Shown here piece by piece: positions 24,350 to 32,678 of a DNA stretch of 64,000 bases. This DNA is from Halobaculum limi. Lineage in GTDB: Archaea; Halobacteriota; Halobacteria; Halobacteriales; Haloferacaceae. Where the stretch lies: NCBI RefSeq assembly GCF_029490015.1, contig NZ_CP120468.1, positions 2,480,001 to 2,544,000 of the forward strand, in the 5' to 3' direction. The translations under genes and the position numbers were made by a program. Under the pieces are notes generated by a model. It did no database searches. It was given only the letters and a program-made list of their open reading frames with translations, and was not told the DNA's origin. Positions within the stretch are counted from its first letter, which is position 1. Each line of letters starts with the position of its first letter.

Positions 24350-25258
24350 TTACGACGTCGACGGCGACATCGAGATGTTGAGCCCCTTCTGGATGATCTG
24401 GGTGAACGCCATCGAGCACAGGAAGTACCAGATGATCCACGTGGGCATGATGAGTAGGTTATCGGTCCATTGGACCTGCCCGGCAAGCGGGAGGACGATT
24501 GGTTCGAGGTCGAGACCAGGCTGACCCTCCGCGCCGCGGAATCCGATCTTCCAGTACATCCACAGGAACACCGGGATAGTGAGGACCATAATCCACACCA
24601 TCGGGCGGAACTGCTCTTTGAACATCCCGAGTTGATCGCCCATGGCCTCCATCTGCTCTTCCTGGATGGCCTGCATCGCGTCGTCGTCGCCGCGCTCTTT
24701 GGCCTCCTTGCGGCGCTCTTGGATATCTTTCATCCGCTGTTGGTACGCGGCCATCCGGTCCATATCCATCAGGTTCGCACGCAGGAGCGTGGAGTACAGC
24801 CCCGTCAGTGTCGCGAGGATCATAATCACGGCGTACAGCGGCAGGGCGTCCTGCAACGGACCGAACAGGACGTCCATCGCGTTGCCGACGATGCTCCGGA
24901 CCGGGCCGTAGGAGTAACCGACGAAGAACAGCAGCGTCACCACGCCGGCGGCTTTGTCGTAGATGCTCCACGACACCTCGCCGGAGTCGGGAACCTCAAC
25001 GTCGCTGCTGCTGGTCGATTCCTCGGGTGCCTCCAGTCCAGCCTCGATCGCCTCGCGGTCGGCGAGCGCGAATCCTGCCTCGCCGTCTTCGAGGACGCCT
25101 CGCTCGATGAGGCGGCCCCACTGACCGCTGGAGAGGTCCTCGCGGACGTCGACCCACTGGACCTCGCCGTCCTCCGCGCGGTCGAGGACGACTTCGATAG
25201 CCTCGCGCATCTGGGGCTCGGAGGCGAGTTCCCGGACACGCGCTTCGATTCGTGCCAT
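24350..25258 (-). CDS. EMC3/TMCO1-type membrane insertase-like protein (DUF106)
   Basis: A 302-residue protein of the Oxa1 superfamily archaeal branch. Residues 1-110 are cytosolic and helical. The first membrane segment near 120-140 is followed by a cytosolic coiled-coil hairpin (MDRMAAYQQRMKDIQERRKE to about 210), and two further membrane segments end the protein (WIMVLTIPVFLWMYW; TWIIWYFLCSMAFTQIIQK). It probably helps insertion of membrane proteins. It lies downstream of adk across 156 bases and has its own A/T-rich box. Confidence 0.88.
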   Translation of the reverse strand: MARIEARVRELASEPQMREAIEVVLDRAEDGEVQWVDVREDLSSGQWGRLIERGVLEDGEAGFALADREAIEAGLEAPEESTSSSDVEVPDSGEVSWSIYDKAAGVVTLLFFVGYSYGPVRSIVGNAMDVLFGPLQDALPLYAVIMILATLTGLYSTLLRANLMDMDRMAAYQQRMKDIQERRKEAKERGDDDAMQAIQEEQMEAMGDQLGMFKEQFRPMVWIMVLTIPVFLWMYWKIGFRGAEGQPGLDLEPIVLPLAGQVQWTDNLLIMPTWIIWYFLCSMAFTQIIQKGLNISMSPSTS

Positions 25259-25414
25259 TACCCGCCGTAGGCGGTTCCCACGTAAGAAGGTTGTACTCTC
25301 GGTGCCGCCACAGCGCACGACCGACCCGCGTGACCCGGGGCGCTCGTGGGCGCTGTGGCTCACGGGGACTGGGTCAAAAACGCAAAACTGGGTTCGGTGG
25401 CTGTCGGTCGCCAG

Positions 25415-26041
25415 TCAGTTCTCGACGACGTCGACGATCGACTCGAACACGTCGTCGGGCGTGCCCTCACCGGACACCTCGACGAGCGACCCCTCCTCGC
25501 GGTAGTGCTCGACGACGGGTTCGGTGTTCTCGCGGTAGACGCGTAGACGCTCGCGGACGGTGTCTTCGGTGTCGTCCTCACGCTGGATCAACTCGCCGCC
25601 GCAGTCGTCGCAGACGCCGTCTTCCTCGGGTTGGTCGAACTCGACGTGGTAGTTCGCGCCGCAGTCGTCGCAGACGCGGCGGCCGGTCAGGCGCTCGACG
25701 AGGACGTCCTCGGGCACGTTCAGGAACAGGACGGTGTCGAGGTCGGTCTCCTCAGTGAGGAACTCCGCCTGGTCGAGGTTGCGCGGGTAGCCGTCGAGGA
25801 CGAAGCCGTCGGCGTCGGCGAGTGCCGCGACGACGATCTCGTTGACGACGGGGTCGGGCACGAGTTCGCCCGCGTCCATGAACTCGCCGGGCGTCCCGTA
25901 CTCCGTCTCCATATCCTTGTTCTGACGAAGTGCGTCACCGGTCGTGATGTGGTCGAGGTCGTACTCGGTGGTGAGGCGCTTTGCTTGCGTCCCCTTCCCG
26001 GCCCCCGGCGGACCAAGCAGCAGGATTCGGTGGTCGCTCAT
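25415..26041 (-). CDS. adk: Adenylate kinase
   Basis: A 208-residue enzyme converting AMP and ATP to two ADP. It has the P-loop [17 protein letters not shown], the AMP-binding segment TTGDALR and [15 protein letters not shown]. The LID is of the zinc-binding type with four Cys in two CxxC pairs (CDDCG twice). The frame runs a little further upstream; the ATG at 26041 gives the standard start [10 protein letters not shown]. Confidence 0.95.
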   Translation of the reverse strand: MSDHRILLLGPPGAGKGTQAKRLTTEYDLDHITTGDALRQNKDMETEYGTPGEFMDAGELVPDPVVNEIVVAALADADGFVLDGYPRNLDQAEFLTEETDLDTVLFLNVPEDVLVERLTGRRVCDDCGANYHVEFDQPEEDGVCDDCGGELIQREDDTEDTVRERLRVYRENTEPVVEHYREEGSLVEVSGEGTPDDVFESIVDVVEN

Positions 26042-26166
26042 ACGTGTCGTCTCCGACCCCACGGTGAAAGGCGTGCTGAATCCGGCGCGGATCGGTGGGA
26101 CCGGAAGCCGACACGGGTGCGGTCGTGTGTGGGCCGACAGCCACCCGTCCGACCGGAGAGCGCCCG

Positions 26167-26174
26167 CTTTTTAC
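26167..26174 (+). promoter_or_regulatory. Probable TATA box of the small acidic protein gene
   Basis: CTTTTTAC is about 27 bases upstream of the ATG at 26198, which supports that internal start over the much earlier opening of the frame. Confidence 0.55.
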
Positions 26175-26197
26175 GAGCACCGGGAGTAGCCGCTCGT

Positions 26198-26641
26198 ATG
26201 ACCCGCTTCGACGCCGACACCGCCGCCGACCGGCGGAAACTGTTCGCCGACGCCGTCACCGCCCACCGCGAGCGTGGGAGCGCCTTCCTCACCGTCGAGG
26301 TGCAACCGCCGCGCGAGCGAGTCGAGTTCGGCGACGCACCGGCCGACGACGACGAGAGCGACGACGGCGAGGAGGCGTCGCCGCCGCCGTGGATCCAGTT
26401 CGCCGAGAAGACGTTCAACCTCGACTGCACGGACGAGGAACTCGACCGCCTGCACACGCTCCTCGACGACTACCCCGAGTTCCGCATCGACGAACGCGAA
26501 GCCCCCGAAGACGCCGATGGGACGAACGTCCGCATCTCTGCGCGCTCGGACGCTAATCGGCTCGCAGGGTTCATCGATCAGGCGTTTCAGGCCGTCTACG
26601 ACCAGCCAGAGGACTATCGGGCGTGGATCGTCCAGATCTGA
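26198..26641 (+). CDS. Conserved acidic protein of unknown function (DUF7975-like)
   Basis: A 147-residue soluble protein: MTRFDADTAADRRKLFADAV, then an acidic Asp/Glu linker at about 50-62, then a compact C-terminal part (WIQFAEKTFNLDCTDEELD; RISARSDANRLAGFIDQAF). I recognise it as a haloarchaea-restricted family (name from memory). No enzyme motif is visible. The frame is open from 25631, but base context and the TATA box support 26198. It is divergent from adk. Confidence 0.75.
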   Translation: MTRFDADTAADRRKLFADAVTAHRERGSAFLTVEVQPPRERVEFGDAPADDDESDDGEEASPPPWIQFAEKTFNLDCTDEELDRLHTLLDDYPEFRIDEREAPEDADGTNVRISARSDANRLAGFIDQAFQAVYDQPEDYRAWIVQI

Positions 26642-26671
26642 TCGAGGGTGTCGCTCGGCGGCGTTCGGACG

Positions 26672-26920
26672 TTACTCGCGGCCGATGAGGATGTACAAGA
26701 GCAGCACCGCGCCCGCCCCGAACACCGAGACGAACAGGCCCGCGAGGACGGTCGCGAGCGCCCAGATGGTCGCGTCGTCGTTGCCCCGTGACTGCGCGTC
26801 GCGGTACACCCAGTAGGCCATCCCGACGGGGATGAGCAGACTGAGGATCAAGAAGATGAAGAAGATGACGAGCAGTTCCACGCCGCCAGGGAGAGCGCCG
26901 AACAGCGGAAGGGGGACCAT
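26672..26920 (-). CDS. Small membrane protein, paralogue 1
   Basis: An 82-residue protein with two helices (ELLVIFFIFLILSLLIPVGM; ATVLAGLFVSVFGAGAVLLLY) joined by a short basic/polar loop YWVYRDAQSRGND. The loop and second helix resemble the next gene (YLIYQDAQERRTD), so they are tandem paralogues. The function is unknown. Confidence 0.7.
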   Translation of the reverse strand: MVPLPLFGALPGGVELLVIFFIFLILSLLIPVGMAYWVYRDAQSRGNDDATIWALATVLAGLFVSVFGAGAVLLLYILIGRE

Positions 26921-26980
26921 ACGCGGGTGCACAGATTCACTGACAAAAGAAGTACCGAAGATGACAGCGGTCCAGCGTTC

Positions 26981-27238
26981 TCAGTCGCGGATGACGACGA
27001 AGTAGTAGACGCCGACGGCGAGCAAGAAGCCGAGGAACGACAGCAACAGCGATGCGAGGCCGAGTGCGACCGCCCACAGTGCGGGCGAGTCTGTCCGGCG
27101 CTCTTGCGCGTCCTGATAGATGAGGTAGCCGACGACGAGTGCCAGGATGACGTTCACGACGCCGAGAACGCCGAGGTCGAACCCGCCAGGGATCTGGAGC
27201 GCTACTGCGGTGAGCGTCGTGAGGAGCGTTGGAATCAC
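26981..27238 (-). CDS. Small membrane protein, paralogue 2
   Basis: An 85-residue protein with two or three helices (LGVLGVVNVILALVVGYLI; ALWAVALGLASLLLSFLGFL) and the loop YQDAQERRTDSPALWA shared with its neighbour at 26672-26920. It probably sits in the cell membrane with a short cytosolic loop. It is transcribed on the same strand as the flanking small membrane genes, with gaps of about 50-60 bases. Confidence 0.7.
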   Translation of the reverse strand: MIPTLLTTLTAVALQIPGGFDLGVLGVVNVILALVVGYLIYQDAQERRTDSPALWAVALGLASLLLSFLGFLLAVGVYYFVVIRD

Positions 27239-27287
27239 AGCCCCCGATACACCGGCGGGGTGGATAACTCCGACGGCGGCGCAGACA

Positions 27288-27434
27288 TCAGTCCAGTCGT
27301 GTCAGCAGCACGTAGACGGTGTAACTGAGAATCACACCGCCGAGCGTGTAGCCGACGACGTCCAGCGTCGAGGGGCCCCCGGTGTGAAGCGGGAGCGACG
27401 CCGCTGTGACGAGGCTGTCGAGCGTCCGGAACAC
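27288..27434 (-). CDS. 48-residue membrane microprotein
   Basis: A short frame with a GTG start, normal codon use for this genome, and a single helix (TLDVVGYTLGGVILSYTVYVLL) followed by TRLD. It is the third small membrane protein in a row on this strand. It shows no similarity to the two-helix pair beside it. It is inferred from codon pattern, hydrophobic segment and context. An ATG is absent, so expression is less sure. Confidence 0.5.
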   Translation of the reverse strand: MFRTLDSLVTAASLPLHTGGPSTLDVVGYTLGGVILSYTVYVLLTRLD

Positions 27435-27494
27435 AGGTGCAACGCGGGAGTGCGACTACGTAACTTCGCCGGTCTCCGAGAGCGACGGGCCGTC

Positions 27495-28445
27495 TCAGAA
27501 CAGCGAGTCGTCGGTGAGGTCGGCGGCCATCACGAAGTCCGGTTGGTCGGAGACGGGCGTTCGGACCGCGGCGGCGTCGGAAACGTGGTGCGCAGTCTCC
27601 GGTATCAGGATGCGCGTGTTGTCGATGCCGCGGGCGGCGGCGTCGCGGGCGACCGCCTCGGACAGGGCCCGAAGCGCCTCGGTGTCGGCCCACGCGGCGA
27701 CGTGGTAGACGCCCCACGTCTCCTCGACGCCGTCCTCGTTCTCGCGGTCGTAGGTGTACGCCAGCGAGGTGAACCCGCGCGTGCCGCCGTCGACGACGAC
27801 GAACAATCCGTCGCGGTCGGCGGCACGCTGGAGGTCCGCGCGGGTGAGTTCCGAACACGCCCACGACTCGCCACCGTCTATCGCGAGGCCCGCGAGGTGG
27901 TCGCGGGCGTCACTCCGCGTCCAGTAGGCCCACGCGGCGTCTGCGTCGTCGGTGACGACGAGGTCCGGGTCGGCGTCTCCGTCCGGGTCCGGTTGGAGCC
28001 AACGGAACTCCGTCGCGGGGTCGAAGCCGACCGTCCGGGACTGCCCGAGACCGGCGACGTTCCACGAGAACACCATGTTGCGCGAGACGACCGCGCCCTG
28101 TTCGCGTGCCCAGCGGAATCCCTCGCGCGAGAGCAGCGGCGAGAGGTCGTTGCCGCGGTAGGCGGGGTTGACGCGCATCCCCTGTGCCCACGCTTCCGTC
28201 TCCGAGAGCAGGACACACTGCATCACGCCGGCCACGTCGTCGCCGTCGTCGACGTCGATGACCATCGTGTACTGCTCGTCGTCGTCGGTCTCGACCCAAC
28301 GGCCGAACACGTCGGGGAGGTAGTCGCCGTGACGGTCGCCCCACGTGTCCTGCGTGAACCGGACGACGTGGTCGACGTCCGACTCGCGCGCCCGCCGGAC
28401 GGTGAACTCGTGGTCGGCGGCGGTGTCGGCGTCGCGGTCGGTCAT
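27495..28445 (-). CDS. GNAT-family N-acetyltransferase
   Basis: A 316-residue protein with an N-terminal GNAT domain: FTVRRARESDVDHVVRFTQD, the central strand region DVAGVMQCVLLSE, and the acetyl-CoA turn MRVNPAYRGNDLSPLLSREGFRWA divided between residues about 90-115. The C-terminal half may be a second, degenerate GNAT-like module. The substrate is unknown. Its start overlaps the gatD stop by 4 bases, so the two are co-transcribed. Confidence 0.82.
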   Translation of the reverse strand: MTDRDADTAADHEFTVRRARESDVDHVVRFTQDTWGDRHGDYLPDVFGRWVETDDDEQYTMVIDVDDGDDVAGVMQCVLLSETEAWAQGMRVNPAYRGNDLSPLLSREGFRWAREQGAVVSRNMVFSWNVAGLGQSRTVGFDPATEFRWLQPDPDGDADPDLVVTDDADAAWAYWTRSDARDHLAGLAIDGGESWACSELTRADLQRAADRDGLFVVVDGGTRGFTSLAYTYDRENEDGVEETWGVYHVAAWADTEALRALSEAVARDAAARGIDNTRILIPETAHHVSDAAAVRTPVSDQPDFVMAADLTDDSLF

Positions 28446-29710
28446 ACCCAGGGCTTCGACTCCTCGGTGAGTTCGCCCGCGAGGTCACGACCCATCGCGT
28501 CGTCGGGGTCGGCGGTGTTCGCGAGCGCCCACATCAACTTCACCTTCGCCGTGCCGGGGAGCGTGTCGCCCGCCTCGACGACGCCCGCGTCGAGGAGGTC
28601 ACGGCCGGTGTCGTACACGCGGTCGCAGACGCGCCCCTCCAGACACTGACTCGTCATCACGACGGTCGTGCCGTCGTCGACCAACTCCTCGAAGCGCGGG
28701 ATGAGGTCGGTGTGGACGTGCCCGAGGCCGGTCCCCTCGATGACGACGCCGGCTTTCCCGTCGAGGTACTCGAGCGCCGCCGGGTCCATCCCGGGCGTGA
28801 ACTTGATCAGTTCGACGTCCTCCGCGAGGTCCGGGGCGAGTGCGAGGTCTGCGTCGCCGCGACGGGCGCGGGGCTTGTCGAACTCCACGGCGATGTCGGA
28901 CTCCTCGGGGCCGTAGGTGACGCGCCCGACTGGCTTTGCACCGACGGTCTGGAAGGCGTCGCGCCGCGAAGTGTGGTTCTTGCGGACGCGCGTGCCGCGG
29001 TGGAGCGCACAGTAGTCGTCGGAGGGCGTCCCGTGCATACAGACGAGCACCTCCGAGCAGTCCGACTTCGCGGCTTCGACGGCGGCGACGGCGTTCATCA
29101 CGTTATCCGAGGAGGGACGGTCGGCAGAGCGCTGACTCCCCGTGAACACGATAGGGACCGGCGTGTCGAGCATATACGACAGCGCCGACGCGGAGTACTG
29201 CATCGTGTCGGTGCCGTGCATCACGACGACGCCGTCCGCGCCCGCTTCGATCTCTTCGTGGACGGCCTCGGCGAGGTCGCGCCAGACGGTCGGGTCCATA
29301 TTCTCCGAGAGGATGTTGGCGACGACGCGCCCGCGGTAGTTCGCGCGGCCCGCCAGGTCCGGGACGGCGCGCAGGACGTCCTCCGCGTCGAAGCGGGCAG
29401 TGACAGCGCCGGTGCGGTAGTCGACGGTGGAGGCGATGGTGCCGCCAGTCGAGATGAGCGCGATGGTCGGGAGGTCGTCGTCGAACGCGACCGCTGAGGC
29501 AGCGTCGTCGTCCTGGCCGTCTTCGTCACCGACGGTTCGGGCGGCGCGTTCGAGCACCTCGACGCTCGCGTCTGCGCGGTCGACGCCGACGTTGTAGCCG
29601 CCGTCGAGTTTGAGGACAAGGTTGGCCTCGTCGCTCGACGGCATCAACACGCCCTCGTCGGTGACGCCCGCGTGGTCGACGCGGACGCGGTCTCCGGGGC
29701 TCGGGGTCAT
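28442..29710 (-). CDS. gatD: Glu-tRNA(Gln) amidotransferase subunit D
   Basis: A 422-residue archaeal GatD. An N-terminal small domain (VLMPSSDEANLVLKLDGGYN) is followed by an L-asparaginase-type domain. Its nucleophile Thr lies in STGGTIASTVDYRTGAV, and the second motif VVMHGTDTMQYSASALSYML is complete. With GatE (not in this window) it makes ammonia for Gln-tRNA formation. It is the first gene of a two-gene unit with the GNAT gene. Confidence 0.92.
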   Translation of the reverse strand: MTPSPGDRVRVDHAGVTDEGVLMPSSDEANLVLKLDGGYNVGVDRADASVEVLERAARTVGDEDGQDDDAASAVAFDDDLPTIALISTGGTIASTVDYRTGAVTARFDAEDVLRAVPDLAGRANYRGRVVANILSENMDPTVWRDLAEAVHEEIEAGADGVVVMHGTDTMQYSASALSYMLDTPVPIVFTGSQRSADRPSSDNVMNAVAAVEAAKSDCSEVLVCMHGTPSDDYCALHRGTRVRKNHTSRRDAFQTVGAKPVGRVTYGPEESDIAVEFDKPRARRGDADLALAPDLAEDVELIKFTPGMDPAALEYLDGKAGVVIEGTGLGHVHTDLIPRFEELVDDGTTVVMTSQCLEGRVCDRVYDTGRDLLDAGVVEAGDTLPGTAKVKLMWALANTADPDDAMGRDLAGELTEESKPWV

Positions 29711-29833
29711 ACGCGACGGTAGCGGTCGGCGCGAACTTGAACCTGCCCGTCCGCGGTGAGGCAGGCGCCACTCGGTTCCCTCGGCGGGCCACCCAGCACA
29801 AGAACCTTGCCCGCGCGTCGCGCAGTAGCAGGT

Positions 29834-30337
29834 ATGTCGAAGAGTCTGGAGGAACTACAGGAACTCGCCGAACGCAACGGCGACGCAGAGGCGTCGACGA
29901 GCGCCGACGCGGGTGAAGAGGCCGTCTCCTCGGGCACCGACGAGTCGACCTCGCGGCTCGGCCGGACGCCGTTCAGTGTGAAGGGATTCCTGCTGACGGT
30001 CCTGGTTCTCACCGCGGGTCTCGTCGTCGGGTCGGCCGTCCCGTTGCTCGGCGGCGTCGTTCGCTACGTCGGCCTGTTCGCCGCGGCGTTCGCACTCGGC
30101 CTCGTACGGTCACGCCGCGCGTACCTCGAAACCGCCGTCGCGGGCGCACTCGCGGCGGGCGGGGCGTTCCTCCTCGGGACGCTCACCACCGGCGGTCTCG
30201 TCGTCGGGACGAACCTCCTCGCGGACTACGGCGTCCCCGTTGCGGGTGTCGGCGTCACCGTCGGCGCGTTGCTCGCCGTCGCTGGTCTGTACTTCGGACG
30301 CGACCTTCGGGCGGGGCTGACCCGCGACATCGAGTAG
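29834..30337 (+). CDS. Four-helix membrane protein, unknown function
   Basis: A 167-residue protein. Residues 1-50 are acidic and polar (begins MSKSLEELQELAERNGDA). Four hydrophobic segments follow at about 52-72, 76-95, 102-122 and 136-158. The family is not recognised. Its TAG at 30335-30337 touches the stop codon of the convergent regulator gene with no base between. Confidence 0.7.
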   Translation: MSKSLEELQELAERNGDAEASTSADAGEEAVSSGTDESTSRLGRTPFSVKGFLLTVLVLTAGLVVGSAVPLLGGVVRYVGLFAAAFALGLVRSRRAYLETAVAGALAAGGAFLLGTLTTGGLVVGTNLLADYGVPVAGVGVTVGALLAVAGLYFGRDLRAGLTRDIE

Positions 30338-31030
30338 TCAGTCTGGAAGCCGCCAGCGGTCGCCGTCTCGAACGAGTAGGTCGGCCTCCGCGAGTCGACT
30401 GAGTCCATCTCGCACGGCCTCGTGGTCGGCGTTCACTTCACGGGTGACCGCTCCCGTCGTGCCGTCTGTCGACCTGACCGCCGCGAGCAGTTTCGCGTAG
30501 AATCGGGAGTCGGCGTCGATGCCGAGACGGTCGTTCACGCGGTCGAGCAGATTCGTGATCCGCCCGTGGACCCATCGCTGGGCGAGTGAGAGTTCGTTCT
30601 CTAAGTCTTGTAACCGGTCGAACTCGGCGGCCAGTTGGCTCGCTTCCCCGCCCGACTCGTCAGCACCGTCTGCGCCGTCCGCGGTGCCGACGCGGGCGTC
30701 CAGGTCCATCTGCATATGCGGGCAGCGACCCTGGATGTCGAGTTCGGGATTCGCGGGGTACGCGGACTTCGCCCCGAACCCGTGGCGAGAGACGTTCACT
30801 TCGAGGCGAACGTCGCGGGCGATGTGGAAGTACTTGCGCCGCCGGTCGTCGGTGTGGCTCTCGATGAGACCAGCGTCCTCCAGTTTGCGGAGGTGGTCGA
30901 TGACGGCCTTGGGCGACACGCCGAGGTACTCACTGATCTCGGTCACGTAACACGGCTTGTGTGAGAGCAGGCGGAGTATCCGCCGTCGGTTCTCGTTGCC
31001 GAGGAGATCGAGCAGTACCGCGGAGTCCAT
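30338..31030 (-). CDS. ArsR-type winged-helix regulator with two helix-turn-helix parts
   Basis: A 230-residue protein. The first winged helix is at residues 1-75 (LLDLLGNENRRRILRLLSHK, ISEYLGVSPKAVIDHLRKL, then the wing THTDDRRRKYFHIARD-like). A middle helical part follows, and a second winged-helix-like end at about 165-228 (FYAKLLAAVRSTDGTTGAV). The start at 31030 gives the usual short N-terminus (DSAVLLDLLG). Targets are unknown; the divergent neighbours are the DUF1405 genes. Confidence 0.85.
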   Translation of the reverse strand: MDSAVLLDLLGNENRRRILRLLSHKPCYVTEISEYLGVSPKAVIDHLRKLEDAGLIESHTDDRRRKYFHIARDVRLEVNVSRHGFGAKSAYPANPELDIQGRCPHMQMDLDARVGTADGADGADESGGEASQLAAEFDRLQDLENELSLAQRWVHGRITNLLDRVNDRLGIDADSRFYAKLLAAVRSTDGTTGAVTREVNADHEAVRDGLSRLAEADLLVRDGDRWRLPD

Positions 31031-31068
31031 ACACGTTTGGTAAACCCGCTGTGCTGATAAGGTTCTCG

Positions 31069-31761
31069 TCACCGACCGCCGTCATCGCCCGACGGCAACA
31101 CGGCCGCCGCGACGCCGACGGCGACGAACGTCGCCACCACGCTGCCCGCCGCGAGGAGAATTCCAGGGTCGTACCGGACGGGCGGGTAGTTCGCCAGCGG
31201 AAGTCCAACGACGAAGCCGTAGTCGAACACGTCGTTCACGAGTGCGAGGACCAACGCCCCCGCGAGCAGTCGACGGTTCGTGTAGCCGACGCGAGCGATC
31301 AGTAGCGCCTGCGCCAGAAACGCCGCGTGGGTGAGGAGGATGCCCCAGTAGGCCCACAGGGAATCGGCATCGAAGCCGACGTACAGATCCAGCGGGAGAT
31401 CAGGGCGGACGAACGGGACGTTCAGCGCGACGAACGTCCACAGCCCCATCTTCACCAACCAGACGACCGCGAGCGTCGTCAGCGCGGCTAGCAACGTCGA
31501 CCGCGGAACGCTCGACAGTCGACGCCCCGCGAACGGCACCATCGCCGCGAGCACGAGCGTCCCGAACGCGATGGCCGTCGGCGAGTCGCCGTACAGCGGC
31601 CACAGCCACGTCGCCACCGCGGGCATCGTCTCGACGTAGTAGCGGACGCCGACGAGGAAGGCGAGACCGTTCGCGACGAGGAGAAGCGCGAGCGTGTACG
31701 GCGTCGTGAGGTAGAACTCCGCGAGCGACTCGGGCAGCGGATTACGCGTCGCGTCGGGCAC
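31069..31761 (-). CDS. DUF1405 membrane protein, copy A
   Basis: A 230-residue protein with about seven helices. Conserved spots are NGLAFLVGVRYYVETMP near the first helix, VVWLVKMGLWTFVAL, and LVNDVFDYGFVVGLPL. DUF1405 is a conserved prokaryotic membrane family without a known role. The GTG start is 29 bases from a TATA box. The adjacent divergent gene (31877-32650) belongs to the same family. Confidence 0.82.
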   Translation of the reverse strand: MPDATRNPLPESLAEFYLTTPYTLALLLVANGLAFLVGVRYYVETMPAVATWLWPLYGDSPTAIAFGTLVLAAMVPFAGRRLSSVPRSTLLAALTTLAVVWLVKMGLWTFVALNVPFVRPDLPLDLYVGFDADSLWAYWGILLTHAAFLAQALLIARVGYTNRRLLAGALVLALVNDVFDYGFVVGLPLANYPPVRYDPGILLAAGSVVATFVAVGVAAAVLPSGDDGGR

Positions 31762-31785
31762 GATGTCGGGGTACGGACGGGGACG

Positions 31786-31795
31786 GCTTTATGTC
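31786..31795 (-). promoter_or_regulatory. Probable TATA box of DUF1405 copy A
   Basis: On the minus strand this reads GACATAAAGC and lies about 27-30 bases before the GTG at 31761, inside the 115-base divergent region. Confidence 0.5.
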
Positions 31796-31876
31796 ACGCG
31801 GTCGCAGCGCGTGGCCGCCGACGGTGCGCACCGCCACGGCTAAGCCGGAGCGGTCCCCCACTCCGCGACACGCCGA

Positions 31877-32650
31877 ATGAGTCTCCTCGCCGATCTCACG
31901 TCCGACGATGGCCTCCCCGACCGGCCCGACCTCCCGTGGTACGTCGCGCCGCTCCCGAGGGCCGTCGAGAATTTCGGACTCAACGTTGCCGCCCTCATCG
32001 TCGCCGTCAACCTCGTCGGCACCGCCTTCGGCTTCTGGTACTACGGCTTCCACCCGTTGCCGCTGTCGGATCCGCTGATCACGTGGCAGTTGGCCGGGAC
32101 GCCGCCCGTGATGTGGGCGTTCGTCCCCGACTCGCCGGTGGCGACGCTGTTCATCGCACTCGCACTCGGCCTGTGGCTACTCGGCCGCCCCAACGAGTAC
32201 GTGAACACCCTCGCCTTCTTCGGCTGTTGGAAACTAGGGCTGTGGACGCCGTTCGTCCTCGGTGCGTTCGCCGACGGCTTCCTCGCGACGACGGCGCTCC
32301 CGATGTACCTGTTCCTGTTCGGCTCGCACCTCGCGATGACCGTCGAGGGCTTTCTGCTCTACCGCATCTCCGACTTCCCGGTTCGCGCGGTCGCCGTCGC
32401 GTTGGCGTGGTACGGTCTCAACGACGTGGTCGACTACTTCATCCCCATCGTCGGCACGCCCCACCACACGCTGATGCCGGGCCAGGCGTTGCTGGAGTCG
32501 GGCGTCGGCTTCACGCACCCCTCGCCGACCCACGAAATCGCCGCCGCCGGCGCGGTCGTCCTCACGCTGACCGCGACGTTCCTCGTCCTCGTGACGCGGG
32601 TGAAGAAGTTCGAAGTCGGCGCGCTACCGCGCGACGAGACGGACAACTGA
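31877..32650 (+). CDS. DUF1405 membrane protein, copy B
   Basis: A 257-residue protein with about seven helices. It shares with copy A the order NLVGTAFGFWYYGFHPLPL near the first helix, CWKLGLWTPFVLGAF, and YGLNDVVDYFIPIVGTPH. It differs by an extra cytosolic N-terminus of about 30 residues and a basic/acidic tail. The divergent arrangement of two family members suggests duplication with inversion, or partners in one complex. Confidence 0.82.
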   Translation: MSLLADLTSDDGLPDRPDLPWYVAPLPRAVENFGLNVAALIVAVNLVGTAFGFWYYGFHPLPLSDPLITWQLAGTPPVMWAFVPDSPVATLFIALALGLWLLGRPNEYVNTLAFFGCWKLGLWTPFVLGAFADGFLATTALPMYLFLFGSHLAMTVEGFLLYRISDFPVRAVAVALAWYGLNDVVDYFIPIVGTPHHTLMPGQALLESGVGFTHPSPTHEIAAAGAVVLTLTATFLVLVTRVKKFEVGALPRDETDN

Positions 32651-32678
32651 TAACTCCCGGGGGTGCGTCGGTGTTGTC

